Assembly: GCA_947568835.1 (NCBI GenBank) | Contig: OX387604.1 | Span: 9,765,860 to 9,829,859 of the forward strand | DNA: 64,000 nt | Origin: Protonemura montana | Taxonomy: Eukaryota; Arthropoda; Insecta; Plecoptera; Nemouridae | Direction of reading: 5' to 3' | In this document: positions 1-12,098 of the stretch, in pieces | Layout: each line of letters begins with the position of its first letter | Numbering within the stretch: position 1 is the first letter of the stretch | The notes under the pieces: model-generated | The model's input: the letters and a program-made list of their open reading frames with translations, nothing else | Told to the model about the DNA's origin: nothing | Databases searched by the model: none | Program-made: the position numbers and the translations under genes

Positions 1-2198
1 TTTCGCCCATCACGACGAGGGGGAGGGACATCCTCGAAGATAACATGGATAGCCGTTGTGAAAATGTATGTAAATCATTTAGTTTTCGATTGGGGTTGTT
101 TGAGGTAGTCTTATATGTCCTCAGATTACATCATCCGTGACGCTAGCTGTTTGAAGCGTGCTTTTGACCTCTTTCTTTGCCAAAGATTGACCGAATGTTG
201 TAGTTCAAGATAGTGAATAAATCGATAATACAATAGCCGATGTTATTTTTAAAACTTTTGCAACAAATTAGGATATGCGCCAAAAGTCGAAGCAGTGCCG
301 CTAGCAGCAAGTACTCAACTAATACTAAACTACTTACTTAGTTCAATAACAACTCACTCAATGTTAGTTTTCTAAGAGGCTAAAATATGTGAACTACAGC
401 TGAACTACAGCTAGGAGGGGCGACAACATGCAAATGTGCGTGTGTGCTATGCCTCCCCCACGTGTTTGTTCGCGGCATTTGGGAGTCATCATAGCTTCTG
501 AGCAAACCTCCCACTACTTGGTGCCCGATGCGTTTGGCTCTCAACGTAAACAATGGTTATGTTATGTTTGAAGATGTACTGAATAGGTGGTAAGGGTGTG
601 CCTGGGATCTTCACCAATGCCCAACGGGCTCGTTGAACTGGCCACGGCACCGCACACCACCCTACCCCATTCCTTTAACCTAAGACAGCCATCATAATTG
701 CGTTTGACCTAAGTAGATGGCGCAGTTGACCTTTTATGGACGATACAGGGGTGGGAAACACGGAGTTTGACTTCGAAACATGAAGAGAGTGAGCGTGCAG
801 ACGAAGGAGTTACGATCAAGGAGAAATGACACTGCAAGTTACTGAATGACACAAATTGGTGTAGTATTTCAAAGTCAGTTGTAGAGTGATCATCATCGAC
901 TGGTATCAAGTATTGAAACAATATTACCGTCAGAATAACAACTTTAAGCTAGGTTATTTTGGAAAAAATATTTGTTACAATGATGCCGTAAATACTGTAC
1001 GTAGGTGCATTTTGAAATGAAATATCAATCTTAAGAGTCGGTTACCGGCTGTAAAAGAAATCACGCGCACTTCTTATAAGATGACGCATTTTCTTTTGCT
1101 TTTTCAACATTCCATATTAAAATTTATCTGAAAAGTTTTTGCTGAAAAATATTCTTGTTCGAGCTTGGTTCATATCCAGAATTTTATTGCTTACGACAGA
1201 GTTAGCGCCAAGTTTAATATTAATACTGGCTGGCATTGTATTCAGAGTGAGAATTTTGTCTTCCCTAGCCAACCAGGGGTACACATGCATAGGCGCGTAC
1301 TATAAGTCATCTTTTCGCCAACATTATCATCTTTATAACCTTAATCTTTAGGCGTTAGCTGGCCGCCAAGCCAACATACCAATGCATGAGTAAATAATCT
1401 ATCGCCGCGAAGGCTGTTTCTTGCATGTGAACGTTACTTTCAGTTCGAAAATTCTCGTATATGTATAACATCAATTAGGCGTAAGCATCTGCGCTTCAAT
1501 TGTGTAAAATCTCACTCGATATAACTCTACGAAACCTATTAAGAACAGCGACAGACAGATACGGGGATGAGTAATTAAATAATTAGACTGCACTTACTGT
1601 TCGCAATTATCCTCTCTGCATACGATGTGACTGCAACTGCATCTGTCGATTGCGTTGCTCTTTTCCTGTGCTTAGCTACAAAATGCAGGCGTTCCACTCA
1701 GCCGAATATTGACAGGGTACGAGTACGCAGCTAGACAGCTCCGGCATCAGTATGCACTTCGCCAATCTACTCAGCGTAAAACGAAAACGTTCGTAAGCAA
1801 ATAATAGAGGATCGCTTACTCTGCAAGTACAATATCATATCTATATCCATCCACCCATCCATCTAACTAATGTGTTCCATGAATTCATGAGCGCCTATAT
1901 GCGATATAACTACTTTAAAAGGAGCAAATCGATCTCTTTCTGAGTTCTCCTGACCACGGTGCAGTCTATAAGAAACCCCAAAGTATATTGCGATCAAATT
2001 GATAACGAACACGTAAAGTGTCGGTGTCTTATCTATATCAAGAAAAATATGTGCGGGGCTTTTAATGTTAATGCTTTTAATGTTTTTAATTATTGTCATC
2101 AAAAGAACTGCAACTCACGGCTTACATTTTGAATGGCGCAGGCTTTAATGTTGCTGTAATGTCCTGAAATCGTAACAGTTTATGGTGGTAGTGGTATG

Positions 2199-2572
2199 AT
2201 TGATTTATTTGTTTGTTGTGTAACGACTCACCTGACCGTGTGGCGCTGGTCTAATGAAGTCAGTAGATGAGTGGGTGATGATGAACCTAACCTAGTCTAA
2301 GGATGGAGGGGAAATCCGGTGTTGGTACGTTACCTACTCCTGCCGAAGAGTACCAAGAGGATTATCGGCTTAATATATCTTCCGAAGCTCAGTATTATAA
2401 ATATAACTGCGGTAAAACTCAAACAACAAGATTCCTCTGCTAATACATGCTGCAAACGGAATCGGTTACGAGTACAATAGTTACCCATCCAATACCTGAC
2501 TTAGCGCAGTGTTGCTTAACTTCCGTGATCTCACGAGCACCGATGTTTCCAACACGCTAGACCGTTCAGTGC
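2199..2572 (-). mobile_element. 5S-derived SINE, old copy
   Basis: This diverged copy of the window's SINE family runs on the minus strand. The 5S-like head lies at about 2495-2570 and the tail with the TTAACGAC-like motif near 2220. The order of recognisable blocks (head, TGCTGT block, CCGGTGG-like core, CATCATCA/TAGGTTAGG block, tail) matches the better copies at 59225-59661 and 61544-61984. Many substitutions suggest it is older. No clear target-site duplication was seen. Confidence 0.75.
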
Positions 2573-2839
2573 AAGTTGCGGATGGTGGTGCAGATGTATT
2601 CAAGAAACGGCGAAAATAAAATTATCATAGCTGCGATAATCAAGTGAGAAGTTGGGGTAATTCTATTCGTATACTGTTTCACAAATATGGTTGATCGCGT
2701 TTCTGGATCTACACTTCAAACGGCATAATATTATGTTGATTTAGAGTATAAAGCATGATTTAGCGTAGAATTTGCATCAAACATGCTCAATATGCTGTTC
2801 GATGTTCGATGAGAATTGGGTGCTGAGGGGGTCGATGAA

Positions 2840-2857
2840 GGGGGGGGGGGGGGGGGG
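2840..2857. repeat. Poly(G) run, 18 bases
   Basis: An uninterrupted run of 18 G on the plus strand in non-coding sequence. It is one of four such runs in this otherwise AT-rich window. Confidence 0.95.
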
Positions 2858-5800
2858 TGCGGTTACTCTGACTTTGGGTAGGGTTAGAGGGCGATTGCTT
2901 AACACTTTGAGATAGCAGGTGATAGTGTTACTAATCACTCTAAATCTGTGCCTTGTCGTCAAAACTCGCAGAGAATACTGCGTCACTGTAACATCAAAGA
3001 TCTAAGATGATAGTCAAAGATTATATAAAAATGCAATAAGTAAATATATTAAATAAAGAAATGTCCAGTTTTTTAAGAGTTGATATGTGTTCCAAGTAAA
3101 TTTCTTATCAGTCCGATTGTGTGCTTCTTATGATTTTTACGCAACTGTTAAATGTGTCAATTAGGGGACTGCTTTTACACATCCAAAATATTTCATTACA
3201 AGAGCAATCTATAGAAGTAGATAAATTCACGAATAACTATAAAGTGATTTTATATTGGAGTGGGTAACGCGAGTAATAATTTGTATGGTCTCCAAATTTT
3301 CACGAGTTATTGTAGTTGTCGAAAAGTGTTTTAAATCAGAAATAGACTTGGGCTTAACCCAGGCTTCCATATAACTGATGGATATAACACTGTTCTATGT
3401 TCTAGGCGAAATAATTTCGTTCTGGTCTTCGGGTAGCTTGCTTCTGAGTGCATGGTCGTTGCTCATTTCACATTCGGGGTTCCGTCAAATTGTGGCCCAG
3501 GGTATACTCTTACACCTATTTCCCATTTTTCCCCATCGCGGCTAGAAGTAACGACGTCGTTCGTCTTTTCTACGACCAATCTGTCCGGGTAACTTGTTAC
3601 TTCCATACTAATGATAACTATGTTAAAATCAGGGAATTGTTTAAAGAGAAAAGTAGTTATAATGCCACCAGAGCTTAAATCGAATTCTCTCTAAACAACA
3701 TATGTATTTATGCTTAATGAAACGAGTATAATTAAATAAGCAGGCGTTGATCTGTAGCAATAAATCGTAAATGATTTGGCTTGCTCTACTATTTTCATAT
3801 TGCTGCTATTTTGAAGTCTAAATGTGTCCCTGTTCCACAGACCAATTCGCGGCTGGTAACATCGTGGATATAAATGTGGACTCAAAATGACTTTGGATTC
3901 GAGAAAAAGATTTACAGTCGTTCGAGAGGACTGCGAGACCGACCCCCTTCGCCCCCATCTCTTCTCCACCCACCTTTGAAATCCGCCAGAAATCGGCTAT
4001 CCCCCTATGAGATGGGAAAACAATAATCTTGCAGTCGTCATTCATATTTGATGTCCTATGGTATTTTTCGCTTGCTGAGAAAATTGAACGTACCTGCACA
4101 GTTTTATCTGCCGTTTGAAGGTGATTAAATAAAATCAATCCATGTATCAAACCATTGCTTGGTTTCAACGACGAAAGTCCCGAGGAAACATTTTTACCTT
4201 GGGTGCTTCACGAAAACCAAGCTGTACATATTTTATTTTTATTGACCTGTTACTATGTGATCAATTATGGGCGCTATATCCTGTCAACATTGCGTTAAAA
4301 TGTTTTTTGGTAATAAATAAATAGATAAATACATTTTGCCAATTTTCATAGACGAGACTTTTTTCTAGTTACCAGAGGTCTGTGAAAATCAAGAGAAATC
4401 GAGGCACCATTTTCGGAGTAAGAAATTGACGGTGATTTTTATAAGTAGTTCGTAAATAATGAGCAATTTTGCTTCTCAAATATGGCAAACGTTATATTTG
4501 AAGCGTGACATCAAGATGTGTGCATGTAAATTATAATTGGTTGGCAATCTTAAAACTCTTCATTGATTAAGAAGCCTGCGCCTGTCGGGACCTTGTCAAG
4601 ACCTAGTAAAAGATGCATTGGGCAACTGTATATTTCCCAGCTTCCGCGTAGGGGAGGGCGACATCGCTCGTCACAAAACATTGATTTGCATGCAATATGA
4701 ACGACTGCTTCAACAATGTCATGGACGGTACCTTCTTGATGACTTCGCATGGGTGGGGTCTTTTATTAAAATAGTTTAGATAATGTTCCCAAGTGTAATC
4801 AATGTTTGATAGAGATTCTTGACATTTCACTTGATCTGTTTGCACTGTCAGACATGGGCAGCAGATGTTGCCCTTAGTGCTATCACCAGCTCTCAGGATA
4901 TTGTGCTTGCGGTCAGGGCGATCGCCTTCGCCGCTAAGCTCCCTGTTTCCGCTGGTCCAGGATACAATACAGTCCTTGCCAACTGTGGTCGCCAACTTGC
5001 TATCATTTTCGAAACATTAATTAGAATAGGTACAGAAAAGCATGCTAAACTATTTTCAACGAAGCAGGAAAAACAAGTCAGATCAATTGCAACTCACTAT
5101 TACGAAGCAATGTAATTATTTGGATCGAGTAAATCACAAACCGAATGAAATCATGTAGGTTCTGTCATAGCAGCGCTTTCGTCCGATTATCGATCTAACT
5201 TGTACGTGTGTCGTTTTTCAGTTCCGAAAGTAATTTAGGACATTTTGGCAAACGATGTTTCCGATTCAGCCACTGGAAAACCGAACAGTTCATCGAAAGC
5301 CTCGTTTGTAGAGCGCTGCCAAGCGGGGATTTCGGTGGTGAGGTCGCTGAAATAGCAGAAATTTGGGTATATAATTTAATTCTGCTTGTGATTTCTGCAG
5401 TGACGCTTCCGTTAGGCGTCGGTGAACGCAACATCTTGTTAGTTGTAGCTAAGAGGTGCGTGCGACATTCTTTGCGTGCGACAGTTGTCAGGGTTGGGAT
5501 GGCTCGGTTCACTCGTCACTAACTGAAGCCGAGAACGAGACCCGCAAAGCCGCGAAGTCGCGCTCGCTATGTCGCCCGCGCCGCGAAACCAAATATTTCA
5601 ACCTCGGCAAGAATTTTAATTGAAACTTTAAGTTAAATACAGCTGTTGGCTTGCATTTACATGGACGCGAGTGGCCAGGTTTTCGTCGTCAGCAACTGAA
5701 ATTAATGTATATAACACACCAATCGAGAGAACCTCTAATTATAAAAACTAACTATTTGCTTCATAACAGACGAATAGCTCTGATCATCACGTTAAATTAC

Positions 5801-7046
5801 ACAGAATAAAATAGCATTTATCAACATTTGTGTACTCTGATTTTGTTGCCTTGCTTGGTAGAGACGAGAGTTAGTGAGTAAACTTTTTCAATTTTTTTCA
5901 CGTGGCGTCTGCTCGGCTCATTTATTCAATTTAACTTCCTGTCATATCAATTTACACCCAACTGGAGACTGATTCGCCTCTGAGCTTACCAGTCTGGAAG
6001 TCCTCTAGTAGATCTGAGTCCGCCACAGCTACTTTTATTCGATTCCCGTCACAGCATAGGGGTGCAGAAATGATCAACTAAATTCCCTCCATACGTTTTC
6101 TTTTTTCATCTTGCATCCACTTCGCTTGCTCGCGGCTTACCTATCTATCTTAAATTAAAAGTGCTGAACTAGAAGAGACGGTAACAAGAGATCCGATACC
6201 GCTACACTTTTCGCTCTGTAGAATTGTTTCAGAGATCGGAACAGCCATTTGTCCAGCTTTCTCGAATATCCCTTTTGCTATTTTCAATTAGAGATTAGAG
6301 AATTCTCTCGTGTCATGTACTAGCCAGAGGATCTGTGGAATTTGTTTTGTGCTTTTCCAAGAGCAGATCCATTTCGGTGGATGGCGGCCAAGAAAGTGAG
6401 ATTTTGTCCAGCGTTTACTCATGGCAGGGTTGGTGGGCTGTGTAGTAAATAAATAGAAGCGACGAAAATGCACGACAAACCGTCGAAATATCGTGAGTGC
6501 TAGCGAGCGATATCTGATATGGGATGAAGCCTGACTGATAGGAAATCCGGAGTTGGCCATATATTACGTCGCGCCATGTCAACATTTGATCAGCTTTATA
6601 TTAGCCACAATCCACATTGCATTATATAATTTAGTGATATCAGCAGAACTGCCCACACACCTTCCATTGTCTATACCCATAGTCCAATTATCGATAATTG
6701 AATTACCGACTGTATTATTGCAATGCTTTCAAATTCCGAAATTGTAAGCGTTTACCTATGTTTGATCGAAACTATCGATTTATGTCTTACCCACGATTCA
6801 CTGGGTTGCCCTTGCAATGGTGCTGGAACTTTTTATGTCGTTCTTCCGACGTCTATACTAATAAACGTTGCAGAACCCCGTCATAAGGATTTCAGAGATG
6901 ATTCAAATCAGATTGACTTGTTGTCTAGGTTCTTGCGAGAAATTGACATCGTGGAGATGATTCAGTCTTAAAAACTGCCACTTAAATAAATATTTGAAAG
7001 GCTGTCTGAATGCTGAGCTGATACTGATGGTGTTTGTTGTTTACAG

Positions 7047-10000
7047 GAGATCCGCGAGCTGCTATCAGACTTCCCAGTGCAAGCTGTCCAGCTGAGTTGC
7101 GGCACAGGCTCTGGTATGGCTCGTGCCCTTCTCGAAGATCCAGAGATGTTGGAGGAATGGGACAGGGACCGGCCGTTCCTCTTACGCGGACAGAGGGTGC
7201 CAGTGCAGCCGACACCAACTGAGATGATGCTCTGCGTAGCTAGAATGCCCCTTACTTTCACGGAAACTCAGTTCACGAATCTTGTGCACGCTTATGGGGA
7301 AGTGCGCAGGTGTTTCCTCATGATCAGCGACAAGTCAGGTAATTATTTCCGCTGATTGCACAACTTTGAGCGCTATTTTTTAACCTTGAGTGCCAACTAG
7401 TTAGTTCGTGTTGTGCACAATTCGGTTCAAAGTTTTAGATCCATGTGCAGGATTGAAAGAAATTAGGACCTGTATTATTTTACCTTGAGAACAGGGTGCC
7501 TCTCCCCCCCCCCCCCCCCCCCCCCCCACCGCCTTTCACCTGATGCATATGTTTTTATTTACTGTTTTCATTAAATGTCTATGCATTTTTTTGTACAATA
7601 TTTGGACTTGTAACTTTTTGATAACTTTTTTTGACAAAAGAACATAAAGAAAAAACATACATCTATAATGGACTCTTATTGTATTTATTTCCAATTTTTA
7701 TTTGAAATTGAAATCAAAGAAAATTCATATTGAGGGTGTTCATGTGTTTTGACTCGCCCAGTAAAAGACTTTTATATTGTCTCATATTTGCTTTTCTTTC
7801 CTTAAGGTGATAGCAAAGGCTATGGCTTTGTTGAATACATGACGAAGGAATCGGCGCTCCAAGCTAAGAACATGCTTGACGGAAAGCAAGTCGAGAACTG
7901 GATTCTGTGCTGCGATTGGCTCGACTCCAGCCACATAACATTCGACTCTCTCCATTCTAAGTGCCTCTATGTGGACAAGCTGCCAAAGGACTTCCGTAAC
8001 ATGGACGAGTTCCGAAAAGTTATCAGTTCTGTAGTCACTCCTCCGTACTGCCAGGTAAAATTACGCCATTATTTTTATCGAACTTCAAGGTCATGGTAGG
8101 TTTTTGTCTGTGAAATAGATATTTCTTAACATTATTTAATTAGGCACCTACACCATAAGTTGATGCAATGCATAGTATACAATTAACTCTTCAAACTTCC
8201 TGTGATTCCTGGAACAAGGCAGAGGAAAGACCCAATTAACAATCCTGATTCAAATTAAAGACAATTGTTTCCTCCGTAGATTGCACTGAAGAATGGCTGT
8301 CCACAAGACTGGGGTCTTGTAGAATTCAGCACAAGTGATGATGCAGAGAATGCGCAAGTAGCATTGAATGGGTACGTTCTCAGGGGTCAGAGCATTCGGA
8401 TGTGCTTCTACATTCCTGGAGTACGTGCCATCAACCTCTATCTGAAACTTCTCAATGATTCGGTAAGCAACTGAAAAGTAAACCATTTGCCATAGACCTA
8501 GTTTCCCAGGTAGTCGATCCTTTCTGCAAATTACCACAAAATCTTCCATCTTATTTGGTGGTTTTTAACATTTCGCTCGTCTACCAACGAAAAAGTGTCG
8601 AGGGGATCAAGCCAAGTGGGCGTTGACATTAGTTTCCTTTTTCAATGTTTTACTTGCTTGGCTATGCATTTCTCTCACACCATCACAGCAAAAGCGCACT
8701 GTTTAAATGGTACTCCACCTGAGTAACTTTCGGTAAAGCAACAAGATGCTTACTTGTTTTCTGTGGCTGTTGCAGGGAAACAAAGGGAAGGCTGCTGGTC
8801 TGCTTCCTGACCCTCCAGCACCGGCGGTTTTCCAGCAACTACAAAACTTGGCCAAGCAAAACCCAGCATGTGAGTACTCTGTCCAGGGAATGAGACCATA
8901 ACTCATGACCGGTCGGAAGAAATTTATTTCTGATGGTTCGGGTTCTGGTGGAACCAAGTTACGTTTCCAAACGGTTTCATACAGTTCTAAACTTGACTGT
9001 TATAAGTAGAAAAATAAAATAGAAATAATGCTTTGTTTTTTGTGATATTAAGTCTTCATTTTGATATTTTAGATGCCAAAAGGTGTGTTCCAGTAGACAA
9101 AGTGGTGGTCTAATGCTGTTTCTTCCTTTTTTTGACCAAATTCAGCGGTTAATTTCAGGATAAAGGCGGGTGAACAGCGTCCACCCACCCTTTTTTCAGG
9201 GTGAATGCCGTCCACCAACCCAATTATTTTCGAAATGCCTTTTATTTTAATTTTGCCTTGTCAATGCGCTGTTCTAATTTACTCAGAGTGCACACGATAC
9301 ACCATTTTATTTTGTACAAAATTGCGATTTATAAGTTGGACAGAAGTCCTTCCAGTCCCGTTGTTTCGGGCTAATGTTTTGGTCAAAAGATGTTAGCAGG
9401 ATTGCCTTGGAATTCCTACCCCCAACTCCTCGTGCGAGCAGAGGTAAGCAGCGTTAGTTGATCGATCTTTTTAACAATGGCTCTAGCAGGGAAATTTAGG
9501 ATGACCGAGGTAACCCACGCTCACAATCTTTCCGTGAATTACCATTTCCTCTCCTTTGTCCTCCCGGAAAGTGCCTTTTTGTTTTAAAAACCCTGTCAGT
9601 CACTTGTACTGGTTGCCTCTCAGTTCTTTAAAAAAGTCCACAAATTGGAGGGTAATATTACAAGTTATTTACTGAAACAAAGAAAATTTGTTTGATTCAA
9701 ATTCATGTAGGATGGTTACGTCCTCTTCGGATAAGTCTCATTTTAGTTACACAAAGTCTTTTTGCTGACAATAAACCACAACTATCAACCAATGATTCCA
9801 CTATTTACTTACAGAAAACGAGAAGAGCTACCCCCCCCCCCCCCCCCCTTCCCCACCACACAAAAAAGAATATCGTCAAGTATCCACCTACCTTTTTTTT
9901 TTTTTAGAAATTAACCACTGACCAAATTATAATCCCTACTGGTACCACACAATAAGTTGCCATCTGAAATCTTTGCAAAAGTTTTGAGACAAGCAAATAC

Positions 10001-11717
10001 TGTTTTTTTTTTTAGAAACAGAGTGCCAAAAGTACTGATTGAACCTGGGATTCATTAAAAGCAGTTTTTTTACATTAATTGGAATTTGCACACCAATCAA
10101 TTGGTTTTGGCTTCAGGGTACATCAATATGTTGCTAATTTATATTTCTGGTTGCATTGCAGTTGCCCAAAGCTTGCAGCAGATTATCTGGACACAGATTC
10201 AGAGTCTCCAGGGCGGCGGTGAAAACCTGCCCAATAAGAATAACTCTGCGCCGCCTCAAACCAGCAAGAATCTACCACCAAACAACAAACCATTATCACT
10301 CACTCCGAATCACCCACCCCCGAACATAACGCCACCCCCTAGTGGTCCTGACAAGGCACAGGCAGCCCTGGTGATCCTCCTTGCAGCACAAATGCAGGCC
10401 CAGATGGGTAACAACCACCCTTCACTGCTGGGCAATCCACAAATGCTGGCCACTCTTCAAAATCTCATCAAGCAAGCCCCGCCCCCGACCTCACGTCCCC
10501 CACCCAATGGGCAGAACCTGATGAACATTAACCATCAAATGGGACCACCACCTACAGGGGCATACCAATACGCTCACAATGGCATCGATGCCAGAAAGAT
10601 CCAAGCTCAGAATAATAATAATATGAAACAGGCTCAGTATATGGTGCAAGGACCTCCACAGAAAATCCCGTTGCTGCCCAACCCAAAGATGCCTGCAATG
10701 AGTCCACCTCCTGGAGAAATAACATCTTCACGACCTACCTACTCTGGGAACCCTGAAGAGAACGGAGTGCACCACCATGTGCAAGATCCTGCGTATTGGA
10801 ACGGAGTCCTTGGGCAGTTGCAGAACCATCAAACAATGAACATGCCGACACAACTGGATCCAGCATTCTTCGATCATAGCCTCGCAGGGCCTAAAAGCCC
10901 GCATGACAAGCCCAATGGCTCCATGTACCCCCAACCTCCTCCGCCCGTCGGCAAGATACCTCATCCTCACGACATGAAGCCCCCCAATGGCATGGGATAC
11001 TTCCAGGAAGGCATGCCAGGCGACTTGCAGCAAACGATCAACACGATCCTCAGCAAGGCGCAGAACTTGGGCGATCTGATCGGTTCGCTAACCTCAGCCA
11101 TACAGACGGGCAACAGTAACGCAGCCGCAGCTGCAGCAGGCATGCCCCAGAGACCCGTGCTACCCAACCAAAGCCCGTTCCAGTTTGTGCCACAAGGAGG
11201 GCCTCTGCTGCAGAACAGTGCGGTGGAGAATGCTTGGGTGGCGGCCGCGACCCGGGCACAAGCCGCTGCAACCACGATGACTGCCACTCAGCAGGGGCGG
11301 CCTCTTATGAGGAGTCCAGTTCCTAATGCCCGTGCCATGCTCGGGCCCCCTCCGGTGCACGGCGGACGGCCCCTTTTGGGGAGTCCCGTACCTGCGCACA
11401 AGCCTGTCGGCTTTGTAGAAATGAAGCCAAATCAATTCGGTTGGGGCCCAGGCCACTTCTTGGCCACGCCGGCTCCGCAGTACCCCGCATACCCGGGACC
11501 CAACCTTGTACCTGGCCTCTGGTCGCATCCAGGCAGTCCAGTCTTAGTCGCATCACCGCCCATCGGCCTTTGCACACCCATCGGACAGAAACGCAAGTAC
11601 AATCGCCTTTTACCTTCGCCAGAGCCAAGCCCCGAGGGCAACTACATCGGACAACATTCTCAAGGCCTGGGGGGTCACTACGCAGACTCGTATTTCAAGC
11701 GCAAAAAGAAGAACTAG
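7047..11717 (+). CDS. raver: RAVER-type ribonucleoprotein PTB-binding protein, 5' incomplete
   Basis: An RNA-binding adaptor. Vertebrate RAVER1/2 bind PTB and act as a splicing co-regulator shuttling between nucleus and cytoplasm. Coding exons: 7047-7338, 7807-8054, 8280-8462, 8776-8869 and 10162-11717; all phases match, giving 790 residues. The first exon starts inside RRM1 (EIRELLSDF). RRM2 follows with RNP2 MLCVARMP and RNP1 SKGYGFVEY, split by an intron. RRM3 starts at CLYVDKLP and contains WGLVEF. The last exon (about 517 codons) is low-complexity, rich in P, Q, N and G, and ends with the RAVER C-terminal signature ([11 protein letters not shown], then [14 protein letters not shown] and a basic tail). 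Open reading continues 5' of 10162, but that is intron. The N-terminal part of RRM1 and the start codon are not found in the 7 kb upstream. Family assignment is firm; which vertebrate paralogue it is closest to is not. Confidence 0.93.
7504..7527. repeat. Poly(C) run, 24 bases, in RAVER intron
   Basis: An uninterrupted run of 24 C on the transcribed strand, about 165 bp downstream of the 5' splice site at 7338. A pyrimidine run of this kind in the intron of a PTB-partner gene could attract poly(C)-binding proteins; that is inference. Confidence 0.95.
8870..10161 (+). other. RAVER last intron
   Basis: A non-coding intron of about 1.3 kb. It holds an 18-base C run (9831-9848), a T run near 9892-9905 and no recognised element. 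The 3' splice site at 10161 follows a TTGCATTGCAG sequence. Confidence 0.7.
9831..9848. repeat. Poly(C) run, 18 bases, in RAVER intron
   Basis: An uninterrupted run of 18 C, the second such run within the introns of the same gene. Confidence 0.95.
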
Positions 11718-11756
11718 TGTGTAACTTCTATCAGTTACTTGAAGCATTGGCTTTCC

Positions 11757-12098
11757 AATTAGTCAGAGTCATAGCGCTAATGTTAAACTTTCTGTAGAGC
11801 AAACGAAAATCTAACAAGCGGTACCAGCGCTTGCAGCTGTACTTCTTAACAAACCTCTGCAATTAAATATTTACTACTGAAGATATTGTTATATCTTTCG
11901 CTGCGGTTAGGTTTAATGAAGAGTAATTGAGCATTAACCAGTCTCAATTGCAAATCTGCAAGAAATAACAAACTAAAATGTCTTAATACTGGAAATAACT
12001 CCATCTCTGACTGGCCACAATTTTTGTCGATGTAGTAGTCATCGGTTGCCATTTTTAGCGACGACCGTTAAGTATCAGTGCTGAGGCTCTGACTAATT
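11757..12098. mobile_element. MITE with AATTAGTCAGAG terminal inverted repeats, copy 1
   Basis: A 342-bp element just 39 bp beyond the RAVER stop codon. It begins AATTAGTCAGAG at 11757-11768 and ends with the exact reverse complement at 12087-12098; imperfect complementarity extends to about 32 bp (left TCATAGCGCTAATGTTAAAC, right complement CCTCAGCACTGATACTTAAC). A second, diverged copy is at 63287-63642. It has no coding capacity, so it is non-autonomous. The superfamily is not decided; a short TA- or TTA-type duplication is possible because the ends are TA-rich. Confidence 0.8.

Larger units (their letters stand above)
1..7046. other. Upstream non-coding region, no gene recognised
   Basis: No convincing exon was found here. 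Several 60-130 codon open frames exist, but they overlap open frames on the opposite strand, lack family signatures and do not join by splice phase. The region holds an old SINE copy (2199-2572), an 18-base G run (2840-2857) and a short GC/CpG-rich stretch near 5500-5600 that could be a promoter or untranslated first exon. The missing first coding exon of the downstream RAVER gene should lie here or further upstream, but I could not find it. Confidence 0.5.

Noticed and set aside
4603-5115. Overlapping open frames of about 100-130 codons on both strands
   Set aside because: No family motif, both strands open over the same stretch, no splice partners. Most likely chance.
5195-5522. Two open frames of about 105 codons on opposite strands next to a GC-rich stretch
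   Set aside because: Each is the near-complete shadow of the other and neither resembles a known protein; could be promoter-associated DNA.
10086-10161. Open reading and ATG continuing 5' of the last RAVER exon
   Set aside because: This is intron sequence. The preceding exon (8776-8869) joins in phase at 10162 after a good acceptor.
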